From: CAZAPO01 sp044841755 | GTDB taxonomy: Bacteria > Bacteroidota > Bacteroidia > Flavobacteriales > Flavobacteriaceae | NCBI GenBank assembly: GCA_044841755.1 | Contig: JAXOFM010000001.1 | Coordinates: forward strand, 868,001-932,000 | Reading direction: 5' to 3' | DNA length: 64,000 nt | In this document: positions 17,174 through 26,284 of the stretch, piece after piece | How the letters are laid out: the number at the start of each line of letters is the position of its first letter | Position numbering within the stretch: the stretch's first letter is position 1 | Made by a program: the position numbers and the translations under genes | Notes under the pieces: model-generated | Database searches by the model: none | Seen by the model: only the letters and a program-made list of their open reading frames with translations | Told to the model about the DNA's origin: nothing

Positions 17174-19380
17174 TTCCTCATCAAATCAAATCTTCTGGAA
17201 TATTTAATAGTGATACTTTGATTGTTTAGTCCATCTAAGTAATCATCGTCTTTAATAATGTTTACTACCACAAACAATCCAGTATTAGCTTCTTGAAGCC
17301 AACCAAAACGTGCATTCACAGAGGTGATATTGGATACATTGTTGTTTTGAATTAAACTTTGTACAAACATTCTTGGTGTAAAAGAATAGGACAATCGTGC
17401 ACCAGTAACTATAGCAGTGACATCTCCGTTAGGGAGGTTTAAGTTATTGTGACTATAAGTAAATGAAGAGTTGAATTTATCTCCTAGTCGAAATTTAACA
17501 GTTCCACTATGCGTAAAACGCTGACCACCAAAATAACCTCCAATAACACTACGACCACTAAAAGATAGTTGCTTATTAGCATTAGTCATGTATACCAACT
17601 GAAGCTCCTCATGTTTATATATTCCAGGGTCTACAGTAACTCCTGATAAAGGAAAAGCTTGTTGTACTCCTTCTTGAGTAAAATTAATTCCTGTATGTAC
17701 TTCAAAACCACTTTTCCATTCCCAATGATTATCAACATGCAAAAAGCTAGTGATCATGTTATCATCAAAATCCCAGTAACTTCTATAAGATACATGAGGT
17801 CTTATTTCAAGAATATTTCCCCAGTTTTTAGGGCGATGTGCTTTAAAGATTAAAAATTCTGGCTTTTTAAAGTGAGGTCTTTGAAGAAATCCAACTTCCG
17901 GATTAAAACCTTCGCCAACTTCCGTATAAGCAGCTGTTAACATCCAACCATCCCAATTGTAGTTTGCGGCTAGCTTAAATGCATGATCTTTTTCATCAAT
18001 ATCTGGAGTTGTGCTTTTTGCAAGAAATCCTGTAATGTCTGCTTTTTTCCCCAATCCCCATTTACCATCAACAGCATAAACCCGATTGTAATCATCATCT
18101 AAACCACCCATGCCAGAACGATTAATAAAAATTCCACCTAGTGAAGATCTACTTGCTCCAAAATCATGATTAACTCTAGCAACAGTAAAATTGTTTTGTT
18201 GAACCATAGCTTCTTCAACATCATCAGTAAACATACTTAAAAAACCAACATTTGTTTGTCCAACTTTACCAGAGAGACGCGCTCCACCTATTATAGGAAC
18301 CACTTCTCCTTCCTCTCCAATCCCAATTCGCCTGCTAAAAAACAGATCAACTTCTCCTGGGCTTCCTACGGTAAATTGACCAGCATTCTCTAAAAAGAAG
18401 GGTCTTTTTTCAGGGAAAAACAGATTAAACCTATCTAAGTTTACTTGTTGATCATCTACTTCTACTTGAGCAAAATCAGTATTATAGGTAAGGTCTAAAG
18501 TTAAACTGGGAGTGATGCTGTATTTTACATCCAATCCTGCTTCAAAGTTGGTGTCAGATTCAGAAGGATCTACAGATTTATCATTAATAGCTTGACCAAG
18601 TATGTAAGGAATAATCTTTAGATTTCCTGGATTTTTTAAATTCAAACCATGAACTCTTCCAGCCATTGACAACCTTTTAATATCAAAACCAAGTGGAAGA
18701 GAAGCCCAAAAAGCCACCTCACGATTCTTACTTATGTTACGCTGAAAATTGATTCCCCAAGATTGATTCTCTCCAGAACTAAAACGAAGTGACCTAAAAG
18801 GTATAGCAAATTCTGCACTCCAGCCATACTCTCCAGCCTCTGTTTTTACTGTCCATGAAGCATCCCAATTTATATTAGTTCCACCAATAACACCACCTTG
18901 CTGTTGTCTATTTTGGTTAAAGTTTCCTTGCCCTTCATTATCAATTTGTGCATCATATTCCATTCCATTAGAATTGGTCCCGAATAAAAACCCATTTTGT
19001 CTATCGTTATATGTGTCAATGATAAATAGAAAGCTATCTTCATCACTTAGGTCAGAATCTCTTCTATTATCTGATACTACTATATTTTCTGAGGTTGAAT
19101 CGTAACATACAACTGCAACATAGAGCATGCTTTGTGTATATGCTAAACGCACTTCGGTTTTTTCAGAAACTGGAGCTCCAAAATTAGGGCGTAATTGTAT
19201 AAGCTGATTGATTGGTTGAATGCTTGTCCATAGTTCATCATTCAGAACATTTCCATCAATTACAGGATCTGAACTTAATTGAGTTGCATTAAACGAAGGA
19301 CGATCATTTTGAGCTATTAATGAATAATTAAACAATAGTAGGAGCGTCGCTATACAAACGATAGATAGTTTTCTTTTCAT
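17170..19380 (-). CDS. DUF5916 outer-membrane protein with CBM9-like N-terminal domain
   Basis: A 736-residue exported protein with signal peptide (ends FNYSLIAQ). About residues 28-200 form a family-9 carbohydrate-binding-like domain, starting with the typical DPVIDGNVLNDELW segment. The rest is a beta-rich DUF5916 region with alternating aromatic strands and a terminal RRFDL strand, consistent with an outer-membrane barrel. These proteins are common in Bacteroidota next to peptidase and sugar genes, and their ligands are mostly unknown. The stop overlaps the convergent GH109-like gene by four bases. Confidence 0.8.
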   Translation of the reverse strand: MKRKLSIVCIATLLLLFNYSLIAQNDRPSFNATQLSSDPVIDGNVLNDELWTSIQPINQLIQLRPNFGAPVSEKTEVRLAYTQSMLYVAVVCYDSTSENIVVSDNRRDSDLSDEDSFLFIIDTYNDRQNGFLFGTNSNGMEYDAQIDNEGQGNFNQNRQQQGGVIGGTNINWDASWTVKTEAGEYGWSAEFAIPFRSLRFSSGENQSWGINFQRNISKNREVAFWASLPLGFDIKRLSMAGRVHGLNLKNPGNLKIIPYILGQAINDKSVDPSESDTNFEAGLDVKYSITPSLTLDLTYNTDFAQVEVDDQQVNLDRFNLFFPEKRPFFLENAGQFTVGSPGEVDLFFSRRIGIGEEGEVVPIIGGARLSGKVGQTNVGFLSMFTDDVEEAMVQQNNFTVARVNHDFGASRSSLGGIFINRSGMGGLDDDYNRVYAVDGKWGLGKKADITGFLAKSTTPDIDEKDHAFKLAANYNWDGWMLTAAYTEVGEGFNPEVGFLQRPHFKKPEFLIFKAHRPKNWGNILEIRPHVSYRSYWDFDDNMITSFLHVDNHWEWKSGFEVHTGINFTQEGVQQAFPLSGVTVDPGIYKHEELQLVYMTNANKQLSFSGRSVIGGYFGGQRFTHSGTVKFRLGDKFNSSFTYSHNNLNLPNGDVTAIVTGARLSYSFTPRMFVQSLIQNNNVSNITSVNARFGWLQEANTGLFVVVNIIKDDDYLDGLNNQSITIKYSRRFDLMRN

Positions 19381-19591
19381 AAAGTTGGTTGGTTAGGTGA
19401 AAACTTTTCGAATTTAAATATAGTTAAAAACAAGATTAAATATCACTATTCTGATGAAATGCCTAACTATTTAGAATAAATTCAAACACATTAATTCTTT
19501 GTTAAAACATTTAATGTAGCAAGTAATTTTAGTAAATTTATTGACCCTCCTCTATTTGGGCTTATAGGAACACTAATTAAAAATCAAAATA

Positions 19592-20047
19592 ATGCCAACG
19601 TACAACTTAAAAATTAACGGAAAATCACATGCCGTTGAAGTAGATGCTGACACCCCTTTATTATGGGTGTTAAGAGATCATATTGAACTTGTAGGTACGA
19701 AGTATGGATGTGGAATTGGGCAATGCGGAGCTTGTACAGTACATGTGAATGGAAATGCCTTGCGAAGCTGCATGCTTCAGGTTTCACAATTACAAGGAAC
19801 TGATATTGTAACCATTGAAGGGCTTTCTGAAAATGGGGATCATCCTGTTCAGGAAGCATGGAAAGAAATTGATGTGCCACAATGCGGCTATTGTCAATCA
19901 GGACAGATTATGACTGCAGCGGCATTGTTAAATAATACACCAAACCCAACAGATGAGGATATTGATGCTGCAATGGATGGTAACATTTGCAGATGCGGAA
20001 CTTATGTGAGAATTAAGCAAGCAATCAAAACAGCTTCAAAACTATAA
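19592..20047 (+). CDS. [2Fe-2S] subunit of an isoquinoline 1-oxidoreductase-type molybdenum hydroxylase
   Basis: Small electron-transfer subunit (151 residues) of a xanthine-oxidase-family enzyme. The N-terminal plant-ferredoxin domain has a CGIGQCGACTV motif and a following RSC cysteine. The C-terminal helical domain has CGYCQSGQ and GNICRCG motifs. Together they hold two [2Fe-2S] clusters passing electrons from the molybdenum subunit. It lies 11 bases upstream of that subunit. No signal peptide is present, so it probably hitchhikes through Tat with its partner. No FAD subunit gene follows, as expected for IorAB-type enzymes. Confidence 0.93.
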   Translation: MPTYNLKINGKSHAVEVDADTPLLWVLRDHIELVGTKYGCGIGQCGACTVHVNGNALRSCMLQVSQLQGTDIVTIEGLSENGDHPVQEAWKEIDVPQCGYCQSGQIMTAAALLNNTPNPTDEDIDAAMDGNICRCGTYVRIKQAIKTASKL

Positions 20048-20058
20048 ACTAAGAAATC

Positions 20059-22305
20059 ATGACAAAGGTAAAAACACAATACAATCGTCGATCGTTTTTG
20101 AAGGTTTCAGCTGCAGCTGGAGGAGGAATGCTTATAGGGTTTAGTTGGTTTACAGGGTGTGTTTCTGACGCAAAAGTTGAAGAAATTGCAATTCCTAATG
20201 AATGGTTTGAGATCAATGGTTATATAAAAATTGGTGACACAGGATTAGTTACTATTTATTCACCGAACCCTGAAATTGGTCAGAACGTAATGACTTCAAT
20301 GCCTATGATTGTGGCAGAAGAGTTAGATGTTAATTGGGATAATGTAATCGTAGAGCAAGGTTCTTTAGATGAAGATGCTTTCACAAACCCTCAGTTTGCA
20401 GGAGGTAGTCTTTCTATTAGACTTGGCTGGGCTCCTTTGAGAACAGCTGGAGCTGCAGGAAGATATATGCTATTGGAAGCCGCAGCAAAAGAATGGGGAG
20501 TTGAAGTAGCTGCTCTAACAGTAAGTAATGGAGTTATTAGTGAAGTGAATGGCGAACGTACTATTGGTTATGGTGAAATAGCTTCAAAAGCAGTTGGTAT
20601 TGAAATTCCTGAAGAGGTTGAACTCAAGGATCCTAAAGACTTTAAACTAATAGGTAGCTCTCAAAAAAATGTGGAAGGATCAAAAATTGTTACTGGTAAA
20701 CCACTTTTTGGATTAGATTTTAAGAAGGAGGGAATGCAACTTGCAATGATTCAACACCCACCAGCTTTTGGGATGAAGTTGAAGGACTTTAATGAGGATG
20801 AAATAAAGAATATGCCTGGAGTAAATGATGCTTTTATTATTGATACTACATCGGAGCAATCGTCTTGGACTTATATTGAAAAAGGATTCCATCAACTTAT
20901 TGCTATTGTTGGGGATTCAACATGGCAATTAATGAAGGCTAAACGAGCTATTAAGGCAAACTGGGAGCAATTAAGTGAATTGGAAAATTCTGAAATGCAT
21001 ACTAAAAGATTAGAAGATGCATTTGTTTCAGGAAATGTTGAACAATCTCGAGCCGATGGTGATGTGGATACTGCTTTTAAAAATGCATCAAAAGTAATTG
21101 AGCGGACATATAGTTCACCTTTCCTACCTCATAATACGATGGAACCAATGAATTTCTTTGCGAATGTGACGGATACACATGCAGAGCTTATTGGCCCTAC
21201 CCAAACACCAAAGGAGCTGGAAACAGTAGTGTCTAAATTATTAAATATACCTATTGAAAATATTACGGTTGATATGACACGTATGGGCGGAGGATTTGGT
21301 AGACGACTCTATAATCATACTGGAATGGAAGCTGCGGCTATATCTAAAAAAGTAGGAGGCCCTGTGAAACTTGTCTATACCAGAGAAGATGATATGACAC
21401 AAGGCACTTATAGACCACCATATATTTCAAAATATAAAGCAGGCTTAGATGAAAATAATAGTTTAATTGCATTCTCTATACGTGGAACGGGTTTACCAGA
21501 AGGACCAGTATTCCCACATCGATTCCCAGCAGGTACAGTTGATAATTACCTAGCTGAAAAAATAGGAGCCGATACCAATGTTACTACAGGAGCTTGGAGA
21601 GCACCAAGATCGCACTTTACAGCAGGAGCTGAACAATCATTTTTAGATGAGGTTGCTGAAGCGGCAGGTAAAGACCCAATTGATTTTCGTTTGGAGTTGT
21701 TTGACAGAGCAATAAACAATCCAGTGGGGGAAAAATTTGGAGAAAATGTAGCGCGTCGCTATGCAGGTGAAAGATTCGATTATGATGCGAAACGCTATGC
21801 AGGTGTTTTAAAATTAGTCAAGGAAAAATCTAATTGGGGAGAAAATATTAGTGGCGTGCATAGAGGAGTAGCAGCTTATTTCTGTCATGGTTCTTACGTA
21901 GCAGAAGTTATTGATATGGTTATGGTTAAAGGCTTACCAAAGGTTAAAAAAGTTTGGTGTGCGGTGGATTGCGGAATTGTAATTAATCGCGATGCAGCAG
22001 TGAATATGGTACAAGGAGGAGTAGTTGATGGTATTGGGCATGCTATGTATAGCCAATTAACTTTTAGCAACGGAGCACCCAACGAAAATAACTTTGATAG
22101 ATATCAATTAATGCGTCATTCTCAGGCACCTGAAGAAATTGAAGTTTTCTTTGTTGAAAGTGATGTTGCACCAACAGGATTAGGAGAACCTGGGCTCCCA
22201 CCAGCAGTTGGAGCATTGGCAAATGCAATTTATCAAGCAACTGGACAAAGACTTACTGATCTTCCTTTTGCGCCTCAAATTAAAGCGCAAATGCCGCTAG
22301 GTTAA
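20059..22305 (+). CDS. Molybdopterin-binding subunit of an IorB-type aldehyde/heterocycle hydroxylase, Tat-exported
   Basis: Catalytic subunit (748 residues) carrying molybdenum cofactor. The N-terminus has a twin-arginine motif (RRSFLK) and a lipobox-like TGCVS, so it is exported and may be lipid-anchored. The body shows the repeated xanthine-dehydrogenase large-subunit fold: GGGFGRRL for cofactor contact near residue 410, and a C-terminal GLGEPGLPP segment (about 713-721) whose Glu is at the catalytic base position. Relatives oxidise aldehydes or N-heterocycles using cytochromes as acceptor. The substrate cannot be told. XdhC and MocA-like maturation genes follow directly. Confidence 0.93.
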   Translation: MTKVKTQYNRRSFLKVSAAAGGGMLIGFSWFTGCVSDAKVEEIAIPNEWFEINGYIKIGDTGLVTIYSPNPEIGQNVMTSMPMIVAEELDVNWDNVIVEQGSLDEDAFTNPQFAGGSLSIRLGWAPLRTAGAAGRYMLLEAAAKEWGVEVAALTVSNGVISEVNGERTIGYGEIASKAVGIEIPEEVELKDPKDFKLIGSSQKNVEGSKIVTGKPLFGLDFKKEGMQLAMIQHPPAFGMKLKDFNEDEIKNMPGVNDAFIIDTTSEQSSWTYIEKGFHQLIAIVGDSTWQLMKAKRAIKANWEQLSELENSEMHTKRLEDAFVSGNVEQSRADGDVDTAFKNASKVIERTYSSPFLPHNTMEPMNFFANVTDTHAELIGPTQTPKELETVVSKLLNIPIENITVDMTRMGGGFGRRLYNHTGMEAAAISKKVGGPVKLVYTREDDMTQGTYRPPYISKYKAGLDENNSLIAFSIRGTGLPEGPVFPHRFPAGTVDNYLAEKIGADTNVTTGAWRAPRSHFTAGAEQSFLDEVAEAAGKDPIDFRLELFDRAINNPVGEKFGENVARRYAGERFDYDAKRYAGVLKLVKEKSNWGENISGVHRGVAAYFCHGSYVAEVIDMVMVKGLPKVKKVWCAVDCGIVINRDAAVNMVQGGVVDGIGHAMYSQLTFSNGAPNENNFDRYQLMRHSQAPEEIEVFFVESDVAPTGLGEPGLPPAVGALANAIYQATGQRLTDLPFAPQIKAQMPLG

Positions 22306-22314
22306 TAAGGTTAT

Positions 22315-23322
22315 ATGACTCACGAATTTAAAGACATAGTTAAAGCCCATCTTTCAGCTAAGAAGGATGGGTTAAAATCTATTTTGGCAACAGTGGTCGA
22401 TCTTGATGGATCTTCATACAGAAAACCAGGAGTTCGCATGTTGATTCTAGAAGATGACACCATGATTGGAGCTGTGAGTGGTGGCTGTGTAGAAAAAGAT
22501 ATACTTAGGCAATCACAATCCGTTTTTCAAGATGGGAAAGCAAAAATGATGACCTATGATGGGCGTTATCGTTTGGGTTGTGAGGGGATTCTTTATATAC
22601 TTCTTGAAGAGTTTAAACCAGAAGATCGATTTTTCAAAGCGTTTGAAACATCGCTAGAAAGAAGAGAAGACTTTGAGATTATCCATTACTATACAAAACA
22701 AGTTGGAATGATTGATGGACTTGGGAGTGTATTAGTCTTAGGTGGAAAGCAATATGCTGTTTCTCAAGTTAGCGTGGATGAAAAGTTGAGCAGGTTCGAA
22801 CAGGCTATGCCTCCTTGCTTTAAACTTATGATTTTTGGTGCTGAACATGATGCAGTAAAGCTTTGTCAACTTGCTAGTTATAATGGATGGGAAGTAACAG
22901 TGGTTACTGGGCCTTTAGAATCTAAAACTATTAATGATTTCCCTGGAGCAGCTAATTTCTTTTCTGCTTCTCCAAGTGACATTGAATTGCATAATATTGA
23001 TAAAGAAACTGCAGTAATCTTAATGTCACACAATTTTGCAAATGACCTAAAGTTTTTAATTGAATTAAAAGATACGCGACCGACCTATGTTGGGATGTTA
23101 GGCCCTTCGCATCGAAGGGAAAAACTATTATCTCAATTCATGGAGTATTGCCCTGATGTTGAAGAAACGTTTTTAGAACTCATTCATGGACCAGCAGGTT
23201 TAAATATTGGTTCAGAAACACCACAGGAAATTGCGATTTCAGTAATTTCAGAAATCCTATCGGTTGTTCGGAAACAAGTTCCAATGTCATTAAAAGAAAA
23301 GACTGGAGGAATTCACAGTTAG
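22315..23322 (+). CDS. XdhC/CoxI-family molybdenum-enzyme maturation protein
   Basis: A 335-residue cytoplasmic accessory protein. XdhC proteins bind molybdenum cofactor, promote its sulfuration and insert it into xanthine-oxidase-family apoenzymes. The N-terminal XdhC_CoxI domain contains the conserved GSSYRKPG and GAVSGGCVEKD segments; the C-terminal Rossmann domain begins near IFGAEHDA (about 180) and includes the MSHNF segment and GMLGPSHRR. It starts nine bases after the molybdenum subunit, which is almost certainly its client. Confidence 0.92.
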   Translation: MTHEFKDIVKAHLSAKKDGLKSILATVVDLDGSSYRKPGVRMLILEDDTMIGAVSGGCVEKDILRQSQSVFQDGKAKMMTYDGRYRLGCEGILYILLEEFKPEDRFFKAFETSLERREDFEIIHYYTKQVGMIDGLGSVLVLGGKQYAVSQVSVDEKLSRFEQAMPPCFKLMIFGAEHDAVKLCQLASYNGWEVTVVTGPLESKTINDFPGAANFFSASPSDIELHNIDKETAVILMSHNFANDLKFLIELKDTRPTYVGMLGPSHRREKLLSQFMEYCPDVEETFLELIHGPAGLNIGSETPQEIAISVISEILSVVRKQVPMSLKEKTGGIHS

Positions 23323-23326
23323 TTAC

Positions 23327-23932
23327 TTGTCATCTAAAGGAAAAATAGCAATTTTAGTCTTGGCTGCTGGTGGTTCATCGAGAATGGGAGAGCATAAACA
23401 ACTTCTGCTCTGGAAGAACAAAACCCTTGTTGAAAATGCTGTGCAATCTGTTTTGGGAGTAAGTAGAAGTGATGCTTATGTTGTACTTGGAGCAAATCAC
23501 AAACAAATTGAGGAGGTTTTAAATCCTTATAGTGTAAAAACCATATATAATCATGATTGGAAGCAGGGATTGGGAAATTCAATTGCATGTGGAGTAAAAC
23601 ATGTTAAGGATTTAGAATATGAAGGTGTTTTGGTTATGCTCGCCGACCAACCTTTAATTACCTCAGAGGATTTAGAAGGTTTTATAATTGAATTTAAAAA
23701 AGGCAGTAAGAGCATTTTAGCTTCAAAATATGAGAATGACAGCATTGGAGTCCCAGTAATTTTCGACAAGAGTTATTTTGTTGAACTAACTCAACTCAAT
23801 GAAGATAAAGGAGCAAAAACAATTATAAAGAAGTACTCAGAAAAAGTAATGACAATTAACTTGGGTAATAAACTAGTAGATATTGACACTAAGGAAGCCT
23901 ATCAAAAACTTTTTGAGGCTAACCACCAATAG
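23327..23932 (+). CDS. MobA/MocA-like nucleotidyltransferase for molybdenum-cofactor maturation
   Basis: A 201-residue NTP-transferase with the nucleotide-binding signature LAAGGSSRMGEHKQ near the N-terminus and a metal-binding LADQP motif (about 104-108). Linked to IorAB and XdhC, it most likely makes the cytosine-dinucleotide form of the cofactor (MocA role) used by the exported hydroxylase; a separate MobA is encoded at 27572. The first in-frame start is a TTG four bases after the XdhC stop. The end overlaps the convergent moaA by 14 bases. Confidence 0.85.
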   Translation: MSSKGKIAILVLAAGGSSRMGEHKQLLLWKNKTLVENAVQSVLGVSRSDAYVVLGANHKQIEEVLNPYSVKTIYNHDWKQGLGNSIACGVKHVKDLEYEGVLVMLADQPLITSEDLEGFIIEFKKGSKSILASKYENDSIGVPVIFDKSYFVELTQLNEDKGAKTIIKKYSEKVMTINLGNKLVDIDTKEAYQKLFEANHQ

Positions 23933-24926
23933 AAATCATACTACGATTTTTACCATGCAGTTCTGGGGAAGCTAATTTTTCAGGAGTATCCATTCCGCCT
24001 CGTGTTTTGAATTTCTTCACAATTGAGGGCTGAATGAATGTAGTGATATCTTTTCCTTCTCTAAATGGTGTTAACAGATCAGTTTCTGTATTTGAGAACA
24101 GGCAATTTTTAATTTTCCCATCAGCAGTTAATCGAATACGATTACAGGAATCACAAAACGGATTAGTTACAGAGCTTATAATAGCAAATGTACCTTTAAA
24201 TCCTTCTATTTTGTAGTTTTTAGAAGTATCATTTGGAGCATCTTGTAAACGAATAACCTTTTCAATATCAAAAGACTGATTAACAGAATTCATAATATCT
24301 TGATAGGAAACTAACTTTTCCATATTCCAGCGATTACCATCAAAAGGCATGAATTCAATGAAGCGAATATTTACATTTAGATTCCTTGTTAGATTAATAA
24401 AATCAATGATTTCGTTGTCGTTGAATCCTTTTATTAAAACAGCGTTTATTTTTATTTCAAACTCTTCCTTAATCAGTAATTGAATATTATCCCAAACCTT
24501 TTCGAAGTCGTTACGTCTTGTTATTTCATGGAACTTTTTGGCATCAAGAGAGTCAAGGCTTACGTTAATTTTTTTGATGCCACAACTTTTCAGTGTTTCT
24601 ATGTATTTATCTACTAATACAGCATTTGTGGTTATACCTAATTCTACAGGGAGTTTAGCTAGTTTTTCAAGGACAACGCCTACATCTTTTCTAACAAAAG
24701 GTTCACCACCTGTTAAACGTATTTTAGTAACTCCATGATCTACAAATATTTTAGCAATATCATAGATTTCTTCAAAAGTCATGATGTGCGAACGAGGTAC
24801 TAATTGTACACCTTCTGCAGGCATGCAATAGGTACATCTCAAATTACATAACTCTGTTAAAGAAAGGCGTAAATAGGTGTGTTGTCTCCCAAAAGAATCG
24901 GTTAATATTTGACTATTATTTTTCAT
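23919..24926 (-). CDS. moaA: GTP 3',8-cyclase
   Basis: Radical-SAM enzyme that starts molybdopterin synthesis by rearranging GTP. The 335-residue length is typical. The SAM cluster motif CNLRCTYC lies at residues 27-34. The second cluster is supported by FCDSCNRIR plus a later Cys (KNCLFSN), near residues 256-280. It ends in the double glycine (SIGG) needed for activity in MoaA. It is the last gene of the cofactor operon; its ATG overlaps the TAA of the moaCB gene, and its 3' end overlaps the convergent MocA-like gene. Confidence 0.96.
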   Translation of the reverse strand: MKNNSQILTDSFGRQHTYLRLSLTELCNLRCTYCMPAEGVQLVPRSHIMTFEEIYDIAKIFVDHGVTKIRLTGGEPFVRKDVGVVLEKLAKLPVELGITTNAVLVDKYIETLKSCGIKKINVSLDSLDAKKFHEITRRNDFEKVWDNIQLLIKEEFEIKINAVLIKGFNDNEIIDFINLTRNLNVNIRFIEFMPFDGNRWNMEKLVSYQDIMNSVNQSFDIEKVIRLQDAPNDTSKNYKIEGFKGTFAIISSVTNPFCDSCNRIRLTADGKIKNCLFSNTETDLLTPFREGKDITTFIQPSIVKKFKTRGGMDTPEKLASPELHGKNRSMISIGG

Positions 24927-25837
24927 TAATCGTGTCTAGCTCCTTTCAAAATTCCGAATACATGTAATACTGCAGGAAAAACAGCTTCCATTGATTCTTT
25001 TGCTCCATTAGTTGACCCTGGGAGTGCGAAAACCAATGTCTTATTGATGGTTCCAGTCACACTTCTTGAAAGCATAGAATAAGGAGTTCTGTTTTGACCA
25101 TAACTTCTTATAGCTTCTTCAATTCCAGGAATACGTCTTTCTATCAATTCATTCAAAGCTTCTGGTGTTACATCACGCTTTGACAATCCTGTTCCGCCAG
25201 TAAAAATCACTAAGTCAAACCCTTCATCAACATAATGCTGTGTTTTCTGCTGAATGATCTCAACTTCATCTGGTATAATTTCATATGCCTTTACAGCAAC
25301 CTTGTTCTTTTCCAAATTAGCGATTATTACCTTTCCTGCTTTATCTTCTTTGTGTCCTGCCGAAATAGTATCAGAACATACAATAACTGCTGCTGTTAAT
25401 TCATTACGTATTTTATTCCCAAAATCAGATTTTCCACCTTTCTTCGTAAGTAGTTTTATTTGATGTATTTCAACGCCTTTATCAATAGGTTTCAACATAT
25501 CATACATGTTTAAAGCAACCACACTGGCTCCATGCATAGCTTCTACTTCAACACCAGTTTTGTAAATGGTTTTAATAGTGCATAGCACAGTAATTTCCAA
25601 CCCATTTATTTCGTAATCAATACCCGTAAATTCAATTGGCAAAGGATGGCAATCTGGTAGCAGATCAGGAGTTTTTTTAACTCCCAGCAAACCTGCAGCT
25701 TTACTCATAGCAAAAACGTTTCCTTTAGGAACGGTATCGTTTTTTATAGCTTCAATAGTTTCTGGTTTGCTAACCTTAACTATGGCTTGGGCTGTAGCTA
25801 CACGAAGCGTATTGTTTTTATGCGTTATATCTACCAT
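24926..25837 (-). CDS. moaCB: Bifunctional MoaC-MoaB fusion (cyclic pyranopterin monophosphate synthase / MogA-like adenylyltransferase)
   Basis: Residues 1 to about 145 are MoaC: MVDITHK start, PDCHPLPI and KTGVEVEAMHG motifs, the last including active-site lysine context. From about 150 to the end is a MoaB/MogA-type domain, with FTGGTGLSKRDVTPE at about 220-234 and a LPGSTNGAKE segment. The fusion pairs the second step (precursor Z formation) with adenylylation of molybdopterin before metal insertion. Such fusions are known in Bacteroidota. It lies between moaE and moaA in a tightly packed operon. Confidence 0.94.
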   Translation of the reverse strand: MVDITHKNNTLRVATAQAIVKVSKPETIEAIKNDTVPKGNVFAMSKAAGLLGVKKTPDLLPDCHPLPIEFTGIDYEINGLEITVLCTIKTIYKTGVEVEAMHGASVVALNMYDMLKPIDKGVEIHQIKLLTKKGGKSDFGNKIRNELTAAVIVCSDTISAGHKEDKAGKVIIANLEKNKVAVKAYEIIPDEVEIIQQKTQHYVDEGFDLVIFTGGTGLSKRDVTPEALNELIERRIPGIEEAIRSYGQNRTPYSMLSRSVTGTINKTLVFALPGSTNGAKESMEAVFPAVLHVFGILKGARHD

Positions 25838-25840
25838 TTT

Positions 25841-26284
25841 CTAAGAATTTACTTTCCACTGATGTGTTTCGTCCTCAAAAATTTCTTTACCATAAACAGG
25901 AACTTTGGCTTTTATCTCTTCAACTACATATTCAAGTGCTTTAAACACTTCTTTCCTTCTTGGTGAAGAAACAAATACAAACAAGCAAATTTCACCAGTT
26001 TTTACAGTTCCCAGACTATGGTAAATATGCATGCATGTTAAGTTGAATTTTTCAAAAGTCGCCTCTCTAATTTTATGAAATTCGACATTAGCCATATCTT
26101 CATAAGCTGTATATTCTATTGCAGCTACCACTTTTCCTTCTATTTCATCAGCACGTACCTGTCCAAGGAAAATATTATGTGCACCAATACTCCTTTTACT
26201 TTGGTGTTTAGCTATTGAATCGGCTATAAATTCTGAAGAAATAGCCCCTTCTTTAAATACGTTCTTTGGTTTTCGTTCTTTCAT
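25841..26284 (-). CDS. moaE: Molybdopterin synthase catalytic subunit
   Basis: The large subunit (147 residues) that transfers sulfur from MoaD thiocarboxylate to precursor Z. The hallmarks are GAHNIFLGQVR (dimer-interface strand), HIYHSLGTVKTGE, SSPRRKEVF and the active-site lysine region KAKVPVYGKEIFEDE near the C-terminus. It overlaps the downstream end of the moeB-like gene by four bases, an ATGA arrangement that favours translational coupling. Confidence 0.96.
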   Translation of the reverse strand: MKERKPKNVFKEGAISSEFIADSIAKHQSKRSIGAHNIFLGQVRADEIEGKVVAAIEYTAYEDMANVEFHKIREATFEKFNLTCMHIYHSLGTVKTGEICLFVFVSSPRRKEVFKALEYVVEEIKAKVPVYGKEIFEDETHQWKVNS

